Below the pieces are notes generated by a model that saw only the letters and a list, made by a program, of their open reading frames with translations, ran no database searches and was not told the DNA's origin. A stretch of DNA of 64,000 bases from Congeria kusceri. Lineage: Eukaryota; Mollusca; Bivalvia; Myida; Dreissenidae. Made by a program: the position numbers and the translations under genes. Positions 49,366-62,432 of the stretch are shown in pieces (positions within the stretch are counted from its first letter, which is position 1; each line of letters opens with the position of its first letter). Where the stretch lies: contig CM051025.1 of the NCBI GenBank assembly GCA_027627225.1, positions 55,124,681 through 55,188,680 on the forward strand. Direction: 5' to 3'.

Positions 49366-51010
49366 AAAATTTGTACCGCTGGCGGGACAAGACCCAAATT
49401 TTATATTCTAAATAACAGAAAATAAGACCAACAAATTGTTCCGCTGGCGGTACAACAATTCTGATATTTATATTCAGAAAAACAGAAAACTTAAAACCAA
49501 ATTGTTCCGCTGACGGTACAAGCATTCAAACATTTATATTGTGTTTCACAGAAAACCAAACCAAAAGTGTTCCGCTGGCGGTACAAGTAGCCTTTATATT
49601 CTAACTTGCAAAAAACAAAACAAAATTTGTTCCGCTGGCGGTAAAAACATCCCAACTTTTATATTCTGAAAATAAGACCAAAGTAAACCAAACTAAAAGT
49701 GTTCCGCTGTAGGTACAACCATCCAAACATTTATATTCTGAAATATAGGAAAAAAAACACAAATTGTTCCGCTGGCCGTACAAACATAACAAAATCAAAA
49801 TTCTGAATTATAGAAAACCAAACTAAATTTGTTCCGCTGGTGGTACAAGCACACCAACATTTATATTCTGATTAACAAACAATAACAAACTAAAAGTGTT
49901 CTGCCGGCGGTACAAACATCCCAACATTTATATTCTAAATTACAGAAAACAAGACCAAGAAATTGTTCCGCTGGCGGTACAACATTCTGTTATTTACATT
50001 CAGAATAACAGAAAACCAAATCAAAATTGTTCCACCGGTGGTACAAGGATCCAAACATTTATATAGTGATTTACAGAAAGCAAACTAAAAGTGTTCGCTG
50101 GCAGTACAAACATCCCAACATTTATATTCTAAATTACAGAAAACAAAAAATTTATTGCTGATTTGTTTGAAGGTTTTGAGGTATTCGCTGACTTCATAAA
50201 TGCACCCTCTTTCATGTTAGGACATAAAAACACAAGTAGTCCTCTTAATCTAACATTCCTTCTCACTAAAAGGTTTATTTATAATTGTAAAATGAATCAA
50301 ACATTACCTACCGTTATCGCGGCAAGATCATTCTTTTCTATCCAGTATCATATTTTGAAGGAAATGAACTTCTTCTGCAATTTAGATTCTAACTTAATAA
50401 CTACATGGGACATTTTGTTAAATCTGTATCGTTAAGAACATTGTGACTTGCATATTTTATCCGTATATTCAAAATTTCAATATGTGTATCAATTTGTATA
50501 TTGCTGTTTAAGCAATTATGATATTATTGTTAATATGCAATTGTGAGCACTTGTTTTCATTGTAATATTATATATCATGCATGTTGAACTATTATCAATA
50601 CTCATGATGTACGGTGTGGAGGGGGATGCCCTCGACCCTCACACACCTATTGACGAGGAAAATAAAATATATAGAACGGAAAAAAAAAATAAAAAAAAAA
50701 AAAAAAATAAAAAAAAAAATTACAGAAAACAAATTAAAACTGTTCCACTGGCGGTACAAGCATCCTGACATTAAGATTTAACAGAAAACTGAACCAAGAT
50801 TGTTCCGCTGGCGGCACAAGCATCCAAACATTTATATTGTGATTAACAGAAAATCAAACTAAGTGTTCCGCTGGCAGTACTAAAGTCTTTTAATTTATAT
50901 TCTGAATAACAAAAAAATATGTTCCACTGGCGGTACAAGCATCCCAACAATTGTATTATCAGTTAAAGAAAACCAAACCTAATGTGTTCTGCTGGCGGTA
51001 CATGTATATC
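49366..51010. repeat. 65-80-bp minisatellite, about 18 copies, split by a LINE fragment
   Basis: The unit core is TTGTTCCGCTGGCGGTACAA, then CATCCAAACATTTATATTCT and ACAGAAAACCAAACTAAAAG. Copies differ in length and by point changes. The array is interrupted at 50148-50716. Weaker relatives continue to about 51930 (TTCTGCTGG, GTTCCATTGGCAG). Confidence 0.9.
50148..50716 (+). mobile_element. 3' end of a non-LTR retrotransposon inserted in the minisatellite
   Basis: The open frame 50163-50435 (FLLTKRFIYNCKMNQTLP and following) resembles the C-terminal end of LINE reverse transcriptases. An untranslated part and a long A-rich tail (50680-50716) follow. The flanks share AAATTACAGAAAACAAA (50131-50147 and 50717-50733), a 17-bp target duplication. 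It is strongly 5'-truncated, as usual for target-primed reverse transcription. Confidence 0.8.
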
Positions 51011-51014
51011 CATG

Positions 51015-51640
51015 AATTACCATGTCATAGGCGAGAATGGACACAGAACTACCAATTTTAACCTTTGGTTAATGCGTGTGACATACCATCTGGTAATGGC
51101 AAACAAGAGTGCCAAGTAACTTTAAAAGCCATTCATCCATGGCCAAGTTATAGCCCGTTCAAGCGAAGTTCCAATTTTGACCATAGACCTCTATGTCAAA
51201 GTGTGACTTGACCTTTAATCTACAGACCAGGTTTATGTGTGCAACACGCCATGTAACTGACGCAAACGTTTGTGCCAAATAATTTTAAAATTTCTCTTCC
51301 CAAGCCAAAGAATGATCTCTGACAAGCTAAGTGTCAATTTCTACATTTGACATCTGAACATAACCTTGACCTACAGACCTGTTGCATTTGGGTGACTTGC
51401 TGTCTTGTTCAGACAAGCATTTGTACCAAATCATTTTATAATCCCTCTATACATGGCCAAGTTTATGCCGGACAAGCAAAGTGGAAATTTTGACCTTGGA
51501 GCAATAAACATGACCTTAACGTTTGACGTACAGACACAGTTCATGCATGGAACACGCCGTCTCATACTGACAAACAGTTTTGTCAAGTAATTTAAAAATC
51601 ACTCCATCCATGGTTATAGCCTTGATAAGAAGTGTGTGAT
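51015..51640. repeat. ~170-bp tandem array (CCAAGTTATRGCC family)
   Basis: About three to four diverged units with CATCCATGGCCAAGTTATAG, AATTTTGACCNTAGACCT and ACACGCCRTNTNACTGAC. The open frames within are repeat sequence. Confidence 0.6.
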
Positions 51641-51910
51641 GACTGACAGATTGACAAAGCAGCGACAACATGCTCCCTTGAAAATCTGAGAAGATTCCTA
51701 AGAAAGCATAACAAGCATTCTGCTGGTGGCACAAACAAATATTTAATGTTGTTCATGTTACACGTATTTACAAGAAATTGCAATGAATGTTCTGCTGGTC
51801 AGGTCAAATACACAACCTCATGTCCTGTTGCAAGAAATTAAACTAATGATGTAGTGCCACGATCAGTTTTTTCTACATTCCAAGATATGATGTATAACAA
51901 ACACGACTTA

Positions 51911-52029
51911 TTAAATAAGTGTTCCATTGGCAGTTTTCGTCAAATCCACTTTCACAGCTGGTCTTGAAATTTTGATCCGCAAGGTCTGAACACTGCATAT
52001 GCCATCAACACTCTGGGTAGAACAATCTC
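51911..52029 (-). CDS. Candidate terminal coding exon, unrecognised
   Basis: After an acceptor (TTGAATGCAG) the minus strand reads DCSTQSVDGICSVQTLRI, KISRPAVKVDLTKTANG and a stop (TAA at 51913-51911). Incoming phase is 1. The composition looks protein-like. The last codons overlap a relative of the nearby minisatellite unit. It does not join in frame with the exon at 53587-53695, so at least one more exon would be needed. Confidence 0.3.
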
Positions 52030-52779
52030 CTGCATTCAAATAAAGAGATATTACAATATAAGAAGTATGAGTCATGACTATATTAACCAAGTGTATGCAA
52101 TAATTTACACATACAAAATTGTCAAGAAATTACCTGTGATGATTATAATGATAAATTAGTTTTAAAATGCCATTTGTTATTTATCAGAGATAAAGCATAA
52201 CTTGACTAAAAGCTTTTCAGCTGGTGTTGACAAAGTTTACAGAAAAGAAGGATTAATATTCTTGTAATACCTTTGAAAAATAGCACAGAACTATCAATTT
52301 GTGAAATGTACCTTGCACCATCATAGTTTATGACCTATTGTGATTAATTATTAAATCCATTTAAATAAGGACGTCAGAGTAACAGATAAGGCGCTTATTT
52401 GCGTAAATACCCAATTCTGTCACACAATTTACTCAATTCATTAAACATTTAATGAGTGACAAAACTCAAATCATATACTGAATACTCATTAAAAGCCAAA
52501 CATATTGCATACGTAATGATTGGTCAATGTTAAATTGATAGCATGAATGTGAAAAAATGAGAATTCAATTTAATTCAAGCTAATTATGACACGAGACCTG
52601 TAGTATTTTAATAGTCTTCATGATTAAGCTTGGTATTAAAAACATTAATGGCATAACAAAATTGCAAATACTCAATTAAATCACCCAGAACCCTATTATT
52701 TTAACAAAAGCTGTCGGAGGACAGCACACTCGGCTTTTCGTGTGCTTGTCAGAGTTACTGGCATTGTCTTCAAAAACAA

Positions 52780-53405
52780 ACTGTATTGATAGTAGGGGAA
52801 ATAAAAAAAAATAATTTCGTTCTCAAGTTACTGAGTGGAAAGCATATTGCTAATTTTCAAAACAGTGACCTTGACCCCACCCACCCCATATGCAATCTCA
52901 TGCGATGTCTCGCTTTACGGTATCTATATAATGAATTAGGTTATTATTATTTCATTATTATAAATATTTCAATTTGTTCTAGAGTAATTGAGCTGAAACT
53001 TGTTTTTATGTTTTTAGTAACAGTGACCTTGACCTTGACAAAACCCACCCCACCCCAAATGAATTCCCAAGTAAAGTATTACTGAAAGGGTATCTAGGTA
53101 TGAAGATTCATTCTCGAGTTAAAGAGTGGAAATCAATAGTTGACGCTGCCACCCCAATCACTTGAATGTAAAATGTTTAAGTGTAAGATGTGAGCCTCCA
53201 CAATTTTGACAAATGTTAAACTAGAGTTATCAAACTTGGCCTATGGGTTCATTTTAATACAGGGAATGAGTGCTTTAAGTTTGAATGAAATCCCTCAAGC
53301 CATTCCTGAGAAACTAGCTTACTGAAAAATTTAACCTATACTGGACGCCGACACCAACGCCAGGGCAAGTAGAAAAGCTTGCCTTTTCATCGAAACGTCA
53401 AGCTA
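52780..53405 (-). repeat. Dispersed repeat, reverse copy of 16573-17520
   Basis: The end reads GCCTTTTCATCGAAACGTCA then AGCTAAAAA, the reverse of the head at 16573. Internal GAAATCCCTCAAGCCATTCC and TTGACCCCACCCACCCC also match the other copy reversed. Confidence 0.7.
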
Positions 53406-53586
53406 AAAATGATGACTTTAATTTTCCGGTGAAACTCAATTCTAGCGAAATCCTTATCTGTTACTCTGTGAAATAGTTCAAGTCTATAAGTATGTAACTC
53501 TGCTATATAGGTTAAACTAAACACAGGCACACGCACATATTTTCTTGGTGAATGTGTGTATTTATTGTCATTAATACTGCACTTAC

Positions 53587-53695
53587 AAGATGGTTGTGGA
53601 TGGAACTACTCCTTCCAGTCGCTTGTCAATCTCATGTTTTGGAATCGAGACCTCATCAATCGTATGGAGTTCTTTTATAGCCCCTGGTTTGATAT
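53587..53695 (-). CDS. Candidate internal coding exon, unrecognised
   Basis: Bounded by acceptor CTTGTTACACAG and donor TT|GTAAGT. Only one frame is open; it reads IKPGAIKELHTIDEVSIP then KHEIDKRLEGVVPSTTI. It is phase 2 at both ends, 109 nt. A strong consensus donor and a plausible amphipathic sequence support it. I do not recognise the family, and other exons of the gene are not seen. Confidence 0.4.
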
Positions 53696-54009
53696 CTGTG
53701 TAACAAGATAGACATTGCTTTGAAATTAAGGCATGTAAGTGATATTTAAACACTTTTTAGGCAGAGTCTTCACACAGTCTTCATGAAAATATTTGAAATA
53801 AGGGGACTGTCGGTTCACTAAGCAAACTATAAAGACTGGACCGGGATACAATGAAGTGGACCATGGTTTGTAGATTTTTTTTTCACTCTTTTATATTCAA
53901 TCTGTTATAGAAATAATTAAAAACAATCATGGCTTTTAGACTGTCAATACGTGAACAAGACTTGTCGCAAGATGTAACGTATGCCCCCGAAGCAAATGCT
54001 TTTCAGAGA

Positions 54010-55235
54010 TGGGTAACACAATGTCAGTTACATGTTGGCATAAATGACGCTTCCTACAAAAAGAGTTATGGTCCTTGTACTCTGCACTTCCTCTCAACAT
54101 CCCGTATAATTATGTGTTATTTTAAATTCCTTCAATACTAAGGTAGTAATTATCTGCATACAAAAATCAAAGGGAAATAACATTGGCTTTGTAAATATTG
54201 AAGAATGAGTTATGGTCCTTGTACTCTGCTCTTTCTCTCAACATCCTCTATCAATATATGTGGTTTTATATAAAATACCTTCAATACTAATGGAGTTATG
54301 CTCTGCACAAAAAATAAACAAAGGGTATTAACTCCATAAATATTGAAGACAGAGTTATGGTCCTTGTACTCTGCACGTCCTCTCATTGTCCTCTATCTTC
54401 TATGAAGATTCATCTGAATCCCTTCAATACTAATGAAGTTATGCTATGCACAAGAAAATTTAACAAAGGGCAATAATTCCGTAATATTTAAGAAAAGGTT
54501 ATGGTCCTGGTACTCTGCAGTTCCTCTCATTGTCCACTACCATTCTATGAAGTTTCATTTGAATCCCTTCAATGCTAGTGGTAGTATGCTGTGCATAAGA
54601 AAATAAATGCTTCGCACAAGAAAATAAAACAAAGGCAATAACTCCAAAACTATTGGAGAAAGAGTTGTGGTCTTTGCAATCTGCACTTCCACTCATTGTC
54701 CTCTATCATTATATGAAGTTTCATTTGAATCCCTTCAATACTAATTGAGTTATGCTCCGCACAAGAAAATAGAGTTATAGTCCTTGTGCTCTGCACTTTG
54801 TCTCATTGGCCTCTATCGTTCTGTGAAGTTTCGTTTGAATCCCTTCAATACTAATCAAGTTATGCTCTGAAAAAGAACATTAATGTTTCACATAAGGAAA
54901 TAAAACAAAGGGCAATAACTCGTAAATATTTGAAGAATGAGTTGTGGTCCTTGTGCTCTGCACTTCGTCTCATTGCCCTCTATCATTATATGCAGTTTCA
55001 TTTGAATCCCTTCAATACTAATAGAGATGTGCTCCGAACAAGAAAATTAATCAAAGGGCAATAACTCTGTAAATATTAAAGAAAGAGTTATGGTCCTTAC
55101 GCTCAGCACTTTCTCTCATTGTCCGTCAATACGAATGGAGTTATGCTCTGCACAAGAAGCTTGACGGACGGACGGACAGACAGACAGACTGAAGCTGCGC
55201 TTACTATATGCCCCAAAGTTCTCTTGGGGACATCA
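54010..55235. repeat. ~175-bp tandem array (GAGTTATGGTCCTTGTACTC family), about six units
   Basis: Units carry GAGTTATGGTCCTTGTACTC, TGAAGTTTCATTTGAATCCC, TTCAATACTAATGGAGTTAT and AAAGGGCAATAACTC. The array ends with GACGGACGGACGGACAGACA and TGCCCCAAAGTTCTCTTGGG. 55236-56220 has no gene. Confidence 0.85.
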
Positions 55236-56221
55236 ACAGATTTGTTTTTCTTTGATTTACTTAATGACCATAGGAACTTAAATTGATCGACCGTCAGTCT
55301 AGTTAATGTATAAGTTTTTCTGGACCAAGTAAAAATATGGTGGACTTGGTCTATGGTCCACTGGTTAATCGTTAACACTGATCACAGGCAAAGTAAGTTG
55401 CTCAGTGTTTTCATTGCGTTGTAGTGATATAACAATAAAATTGCTAAATTAATAGGAAAGTCATTATTTTACAATATGTAGTATCATTTCTACATCTTGA
55501 AAAGTGATTGATAAAATATAATATTCATAATCAGAGTGAGCAAAATTTAAATGACCACCATTGACAGGTATTTACTACCAGCCCGGTTAAAACTACACCA
55601 AGACCCTATTGACAATAAGCCAAACCTGTTAGTCAGAGAAGATTGTAGGTAAAATGTTGATGACGGACAACAGCTGATCACGAAAGCTCATACTTGAGCA
55701 CTTTGTGATAGATTTATATGTGTTTGTTGCAATACATTATACCGTACTTACCGTACCATGTCATGAGACTTTAAACACCTGATGAGAGTTGACGCTAGGA
55801 GACTTTGTACCAGACATCAGACAGTCTCTTAATGTGGTATGATATTGCAGCAGCACAAAAGTGTAATACATGTAGCAATACTACACAAATCCCCTTGAGT
55901 TGTGATGTATACTGCAAGCTCTGTCCTTGACATTCACTGTTAAATTAAAGAATAATATATCAATTATTTTGCTAAATGTAAGCTAATATCGCAAAATTAA
56001 TACAGCAAATATTCATAAAATTAAGGTATTCTGGGGAGTTGACCAGATACTAATACAGGGTGCAGAAATCCTATGCCCGACTCCTCCGTCATGGGTAATT
56101 TTATCGTCGGACGAGTCCATTGTTTCTGTCAACTTGTCCTCGGAAAGTACAATAATCATTTTTTTTATGAAATCAGATAGCAAACAAGTAAAAAAGAGTG
56201 TGAAGAATCAAAAACAACAAA

Positions 56222-57660
56222 AACAAGAGGGCCAAATGGCCCTAGGTCGCTCACCTGTGTTTCATTAGTCGAACGATTTTCCATTTTTTTTAGATATTTA
56301 TACGGATATGGATATACTGATACAGACTGATGAAAATGCGGCCTTAATCATCATGGTTTGAAAAACTTAAGTGACAACAGACATTCAAAATTTGGGAAGT
56401 ACATATCGAAATTGAAGCTTTTTCTTCAATTTGACCTAGTGACCTAGTTTTTGACACCACATGACCCAGATTCAAACTCGGCCGAGATACCATTGGGTCA
56501 AATGTTCTGACCAAGTTTCATGACGATTGGGCAAATAATGTAACTTCTAGAGTGTTAATAAGCTTTTCTTCAATTTGACCTAGTGACATATTTTTGACAC
56601 TACATGACCCAGAATCGAACTCGGCCGAGATACCATTAAGACGAATGTTCTGACCAAGTTTCACGAAGATTGGGCAAATAAATTTAAACTCTAGAGTGTT
56701 AACAAGCTTCTTCTTCAATTTGATCTAGTGACCTAGTTTTTGACACCACATTACCCAGATTCGAACTCGGCCGCGATATCACTGGGACAAATTTTATGAC
56801 CAAGTTTCATGAAGATTGGCCGAAAAATGTTACTTCTAGAGTGTTAACAAGCTTTTTCTTCAATTTGATCTAGTGACCTAGTTTTTCACACCACATGATC
56901 CAGATTCAATCTTGGCCGAGATATCATTAAGACAAATGTTCTGACCAAGCTTCATGAAGATTGGGCAAAAAAATGTGACTTCGAGAGTGTTAAAAAGCTT
57001 TTTCTTAAATGTAACCTAGTGACCTAGTTTTTGACCCCACACGATTTAGATTCGAACTCGGCTGAAATAATTGGGACAAATGTTTCGACCAAGTTTCATG
57101 AAGATTGGGCAAAAAAATGTAAATTCTAGAGTGTTATAAAGCTTTTTCTTCAATTTGACCTAGTTACCTAGTTTTTAACCGCACATTACCCAGATTCGAA
57201 CTCGGCCGAGATATAATAAAGACAAATGTTCTGACCAAGTTTCATGAATATTGGGCATAAAATGTTTTCTTCAATTTAACCTAATGACCTTGTTATTGAC
57301 CCCACATGATCCAGATTCAAACTCCGCTGAGATACCATTGGGACAAATGTTCTGACCAATATTCATGAAGATTGGGCAATAAATGTGACTTCTAGAGTGT
57401 TAACAAGCTTTATAAAGTTTTCAATAAAGCCATAAAAGGAAAACTGCCCCGCTCCCTGGCGGCCATACTTTTCAACGGAGGGCAACCACTTTCAAACTCG
57501 GCTGAGATATCATTAGAATAAATATTCAGCGCAAGTTCCATGAAAATTGGGCAAAACATATGACTTCTATGTTTTATCAAGCTTTTTCTTCAATTTGACT
57601 TACTGACCTAGTTTTGGACCCCAAATAACCCAGATTCGAACTCACCCGAGAGAGCATCGA
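56222..57660. repeat. ~148-bp tandem array, about eight units, with AAACAAGAGGGCC border
   Basis: It starts AACAAGAGGGCCAAATGGCC then TAGGTCGCTCACCTG, the common bivalve repeat head. Units carry TTCTTCAATTTGACCTAGTG, CAGATTCGAACTCGGCCGAG and GACCAAGTTTCATGAAGATT. Confidence 0.85.
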
Positions 57661-60012
57661 TTGTGATTCGTAGCCGACTCAGTCAAAAGTAGGTCATACA
57701 CTGCTTGCTCTCGATGTTCCGTACTACAGTTTAAAATTAATACATTGCAGCAATTTGTTGTCAAAATATTCAGACTAAGAATCAGTAACAAGAAATAAAC
57801 ACTGACACAATAACTCAAAAATAACCGATGTAGCTCATTAATGTAGTGGTCTTATTCCAGAACACCAGGTAAATATTTCGGTTACATTGAAGTAAACAAC
57901 AAAAATAAGGGTGTCATTAACTTTACCTAACATTTTTTATAAACTGACACATGTAATACACATGACATATATTATCTAAAATAATTAAGCTAAGAAAACA
58001 TTTCAGGTTTAGATCTACTGATTCGTAGCCTGCAAAGAAAAGAAGTAGTTTTCTGCGATACCTGTTTTTGAAATTACCCTCTCAAAAGACCGTTGGCTTC
58101 CGCCAACAGTCTAAAAACACATTAACTTGACTCAATTATAAACCAGTTAATTATTAATCAAATGCATTTAATCGTAACTTGTACGTATTTTACATTAAAA
58201 AAAAAAATCATGAAGGATTTTATCTAGCTTGGCATGACCATTTGGCTCAAAGGGATTCACTTGGGAGGGGTATCACATTTATCAAGCTATTTGAAATATT
58301 AATGTGTTTAGTCATTTGGTTTCAAACTTGATAATAATTCGTTGGACCATAGAAAGTTTTTAAGGCGTATTATTGCTCCCAAAATTTTTCGCGTTGTTTT
58401 CCGCTGAAAGGGTCAAAGCAACACTGATTACTTTGTATCTATCTATTTAAGAAAACAATGTGTTTTAGGATTTATGATTTTGGTTTTGTATGTTGACAAT
58501 TGTTTTCACATTCCGCTGTAAAACAGTAGCGTCATTAGCAAGAGATATGATATTATTTACACCTGAATTTGTTTAACAGTGGTTATATACACCAATCAAG
58601 ATAAGAATAAAATAAACCAGTAACGAACAGACTTTATACAGACAAAGGAAATTAGATGCGCTTTCATGCCCATTAAACTATACACAGTTAAAATACAGTC
58701 AAACATAATACAATAGGGAAAAAGTTGGCCTGGGTGGGTCACCTGAGTTGTCACAAAAGTAGAGTGAGGGCAAGAGCCCTGTGTCCAATACTGAATATCT
58801 AACGTCAAATTAGGACTAACGTTGGTAACTTCTAATTTCGTAGACAAAATCCTAATGTGTCAATGCTACCCTCAAGAAATTACCTTAAAAATTATATTTT
58901 TTTTTTTTTTTTTTAAATCTTATGTAACACATACCTGCTAGCATGAAATTTTATTTGTCTTATTCGTGACTTCTAATATTTTGAACAAAATGGCAGATAA
59001 TGAGGACTTAAAATACATTTTATTATTTGAAGCAGTTTGGTAGAGGGTCACCCAAGGAACAATTCTGTTAAATTATTTCGAAATCCAGCAAGTGATTTCT
59101 GACAAGAAGCCTGTCAAAGCTGCCTTATACATAAGGGAATACTTGCCATGCCCTGGTAGCCATGTTTTTTAACAAATCAACATTATTTGAAGAACTTACG
59201 TAGAGGGTCACCCAAGGAACATCTCCTTGAAATTATTTTGAAATGTTGCATGTGGTTTCTGACATGAATGTTTTGTTAAGTTTTAAAGCTTTTGGTAGCC
59301 ACGGCAAACATAATTTTGCTGATATTTCTTTGAAATGAAGGAAATTGTTAAAGGACCAACCCACAAACATTCCCGCAAAGTTTTTTAAATTTACCAAGCT
59401 TTTTTGAAGAAGTTGTTTGAAGTAAATTGTCAACTAAATAAGTATGAAGGACGGTGACTAACCACAATAGCTCTCCCCTTAATACTTTATGCTCAGGTGA
59501 GGTAAAAAGTCAGCATGACCAATTTAAACATTTTGTTTTTAGACACATGACAGTCTACTAATTTGTTTTGAAACTTAATTATTTTTTGTAGGACCATAGA
59601 ACATGTTTATGGCCTATTATTTCCGCTTACGTTGCTTGCATTGATTTTAACTGAAAGGGTCAAACCAGCACTGGTTTCATTGTGCCAAAGATATATTAAA
59701 GAACAATGTGTTAAGCTTAAGTGAGTTAACAATCGCTTTCTCATTCCGATTTAAAGAAGAGCTGTCTGATTTTTACAGATTTATTTTGGGTCTCTTTCTT
59801 TAACCACAAACATCAACACAAACGCAAAACGTCAACATCGACAAACTACATTTTATTTATCGAAAAATGTAAATGTATATTTATCCTATGGCTACAATGG
59901 GTTTTAAATTAGAAAATAAGAAATGAGCATGTGCCAACAATCTGTCTCGTCGAAACACTATCTACATGTAATAGTTTGCTACAAAATATAAACCAACGCA
60001 AGATTAGACAAG
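57661..60012. other. No gene seen; a weak direct duplication
   Basis: TAGAGGGTCACCCAAGGAAC occurs at about 59041 and 59201 within ~160-bp similar stretches. A T-run lies at about 58896-58914. Nothing else is supported. Confidence 0.45.
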
Positions 60013-61270
60013 AGGGCCATGATAGCGCTAGGTCGCTCACCTAAGTTTAAGGCATCATAATGGCTAATAACAAGAGGGAAAAATGGCACTAAACGCCTTA
60101 CCTGAGTATAAAGATCTGGGCCTTGCAGTTTCAGATGCTTTTTTAGTCTATATAAACCATGTGACCCACAGGGCATGGCCACCTTGTACCCCAGGGGCAT
60201 CATTTGAAGAATATTTGTAGTGGACCACTTTTCAAAGTTAAATACCCAATATGATTCCACTGGGCCTTGCGGTTTCAGATGAGATTTTTTAAGTCATTTT
60301 GCTATTTAAATGTATATAAACCATGTGACCCCCAGGGGGTGGCCAATTTTTACCCCAGGGACAGCATTTGAACAATCTTTGTAAAGGACCACTCCACAAT
60401 GTTTCACGCAAAATATATAGCCTCTGGGCCTTACGGTTTCAACACGGAAGATGCTTAAGGCCCACCTGCCATATAAGTCTATATAAATCATTTGACACCC
60501 TGGGTCATGGCCGATTTTTACCCCAGGGGCATAATTTGAACAATCTTTGTAGAGGACCACTATACAATGTTACATATCAAATATGAAAACACTGCGGTTT
60601 CAGGAGATTAGTCATTTGGCTATTTAAGTCTATATAAACAATGTGACCCCCAGGGCAGGGCCATTTTTGACCCCTGGGACATCATTTGAACAATCTTTGC
60701 AGATAACCACTATACAATGTCACATACCACATATGAAACCTTTAGGCCTTGCAGTTTCAGAGGAGAAGATTTTTAAAGTCATCTTGCTATTTAAGTCCAT
60801 ATCAACCATGTGAGCCCTGGTATGTGGCCAGTTTTGACCCTAGGTACATCATTTGAACAGTCTTTGTAGAGGACCACTTTACAATGTAACATACCAAATA
60901 TGAAACCTCTGGGCCTTGCAGTTTGAGAGGAGAACATTTTTATAGCCATTTTGCTATTTAAGTCTATATAAACCATGTGCCCTCTGAGGTGTGCCCAGTT
61001 TGGACCCCAGGGGCATCATTTGAACAATCTTTATAGAACCAAAGATGAAACCTCTGGGCCTTGTGGTTCCAGAGGAGAAGTTTTTTTAAGTCATTTTGCT
61101 ATTTACGTTTATATTGACCATGTGAGCCCCTGGATGTGGACAGTTTTGACCCCATTAACTGAACAATCTTTGTAGAGGACCACTATACAATGTTACATAC
61201 CAAATATGAAACCTCTGGGCCTTGCGGTTTAAGAGAAGATTTTAAAAGTCATTTTACTATTTAAGCCTTT
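60013..61270 (-). repeat. ~150-190-bp tandem array, about seven units (reverse of 33390-34095)
   Basis: Head AGAGGGCCATGATAGCGCTA then GGTCGCTCACCTAAG. Units carry ATATAAACCATGTGACCCCC, AACAATCTTTGTAGAGGACC and CTCTGGGCCTTGCGGTTTC. Open frames in it are repeat artefacts. Confidence 0.85.
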
Positions 61271-62430
61271 CCCCAGGATGTTGCTAAGGCACCGGGGCAA
61301 ATAACCGCGGTTCGGGGTGGGACGTTAGATTTTTTAAAACTTTTAATGTGCTTTTAATTAAAATCTACAGTACTTCAGAGCTAACAGAAGCACAACAATA
61401 AACAGCCTTTTGATATAGTAGTTTGTCTCTCTTTTGTTTCCCAAAGATATAACATAATCATAAAATTCACACAATATAAAATTTTATAAAGGAAACACAA
61501 CCACATAAGTTGCAAAAGTAATGTAACCTGGAAATAGATAATGAAACGGTTTGCCTAAATGTATACCTTTTTCAATTAAGTTATTGGCATATTATCACAA
61601 AATTATCAGCAATGACTTTAAACAAAGCTTTATTTTATACTTCATTTCATGTCTGAAATGTTCAGGTCTTCCACTATCCAACACTTGTATCCAACACACA
61701 CATTTCATTTAAGTGCAAGCCTTGTACACAAATTTAGAAAGCTATCCTTCATGGTTTCTGCGGTGCCACATGTCCACCCACATGTTGATGAGGCATAGTG
61801 TTCATGTCCAATATCTGGTACTAAAAAGTTGTTCTTCTGAGAAGAGGTCCTTGGGTGGAGGCTGCCAACAAAGCATTGAGAACTTTGTTGGAGAGACATG
61901 ATCTGTGTGTAGTTTTGTGTGTGCTGCATACATTTAATGAAACTGTACAAATGAAAGGTTTAAAGTAGATGACTAGACTTTAGGCTCTATGCTATGTGTT
62001 TCTGTACATGCTGGTGAAACAGACTGCAGTGTCAGAGCCACAGACTCGATTGCTGCATCATTTTGTCTGACAAAAATTTGTGCAATTCCACCTAAGTTAC
62101 TTTAGATATAGATCTAATTCTATCATTTCATATTTGGCATTTCATTATTAAATTAGAAATATACATTTCTTACACATTGCCTAAACATTACATCCAGCTA
62201 ATTTACTTACTCAACATGATTGACCATGCTGGTGGGTAACATTTTCCATGCAATTCAATGGTCATCTCCAACGATAATAATATCATAATAATATCATAGT
62301 TATCTTAGTTTGTGACTAATATTCTATTGAAAATACATGTATTTTTAGCTCACCTTTATGCTCGGTGACCTATAGATGTAGGGGACTTCTCCAGCGTTGT
62401 CCCTTATGCCGTTGTCGCAATAAAGACTAA
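61271..62430. other. No gene seen
   Basis: A minus-strand open frame at 61705-61950 has no recognisable motif and ordinary length for chance. TTTTTAGCTCACCTTTATGC at 62342 begins a repeat border. Confidence 0.45.
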
Positions 62431-62432
62431 AT

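Noticed and set aside
60306..60560. Minus-strand open frame with repeated peptide phrases
   Set aside because: Reads through two units of a ~180-bp array.
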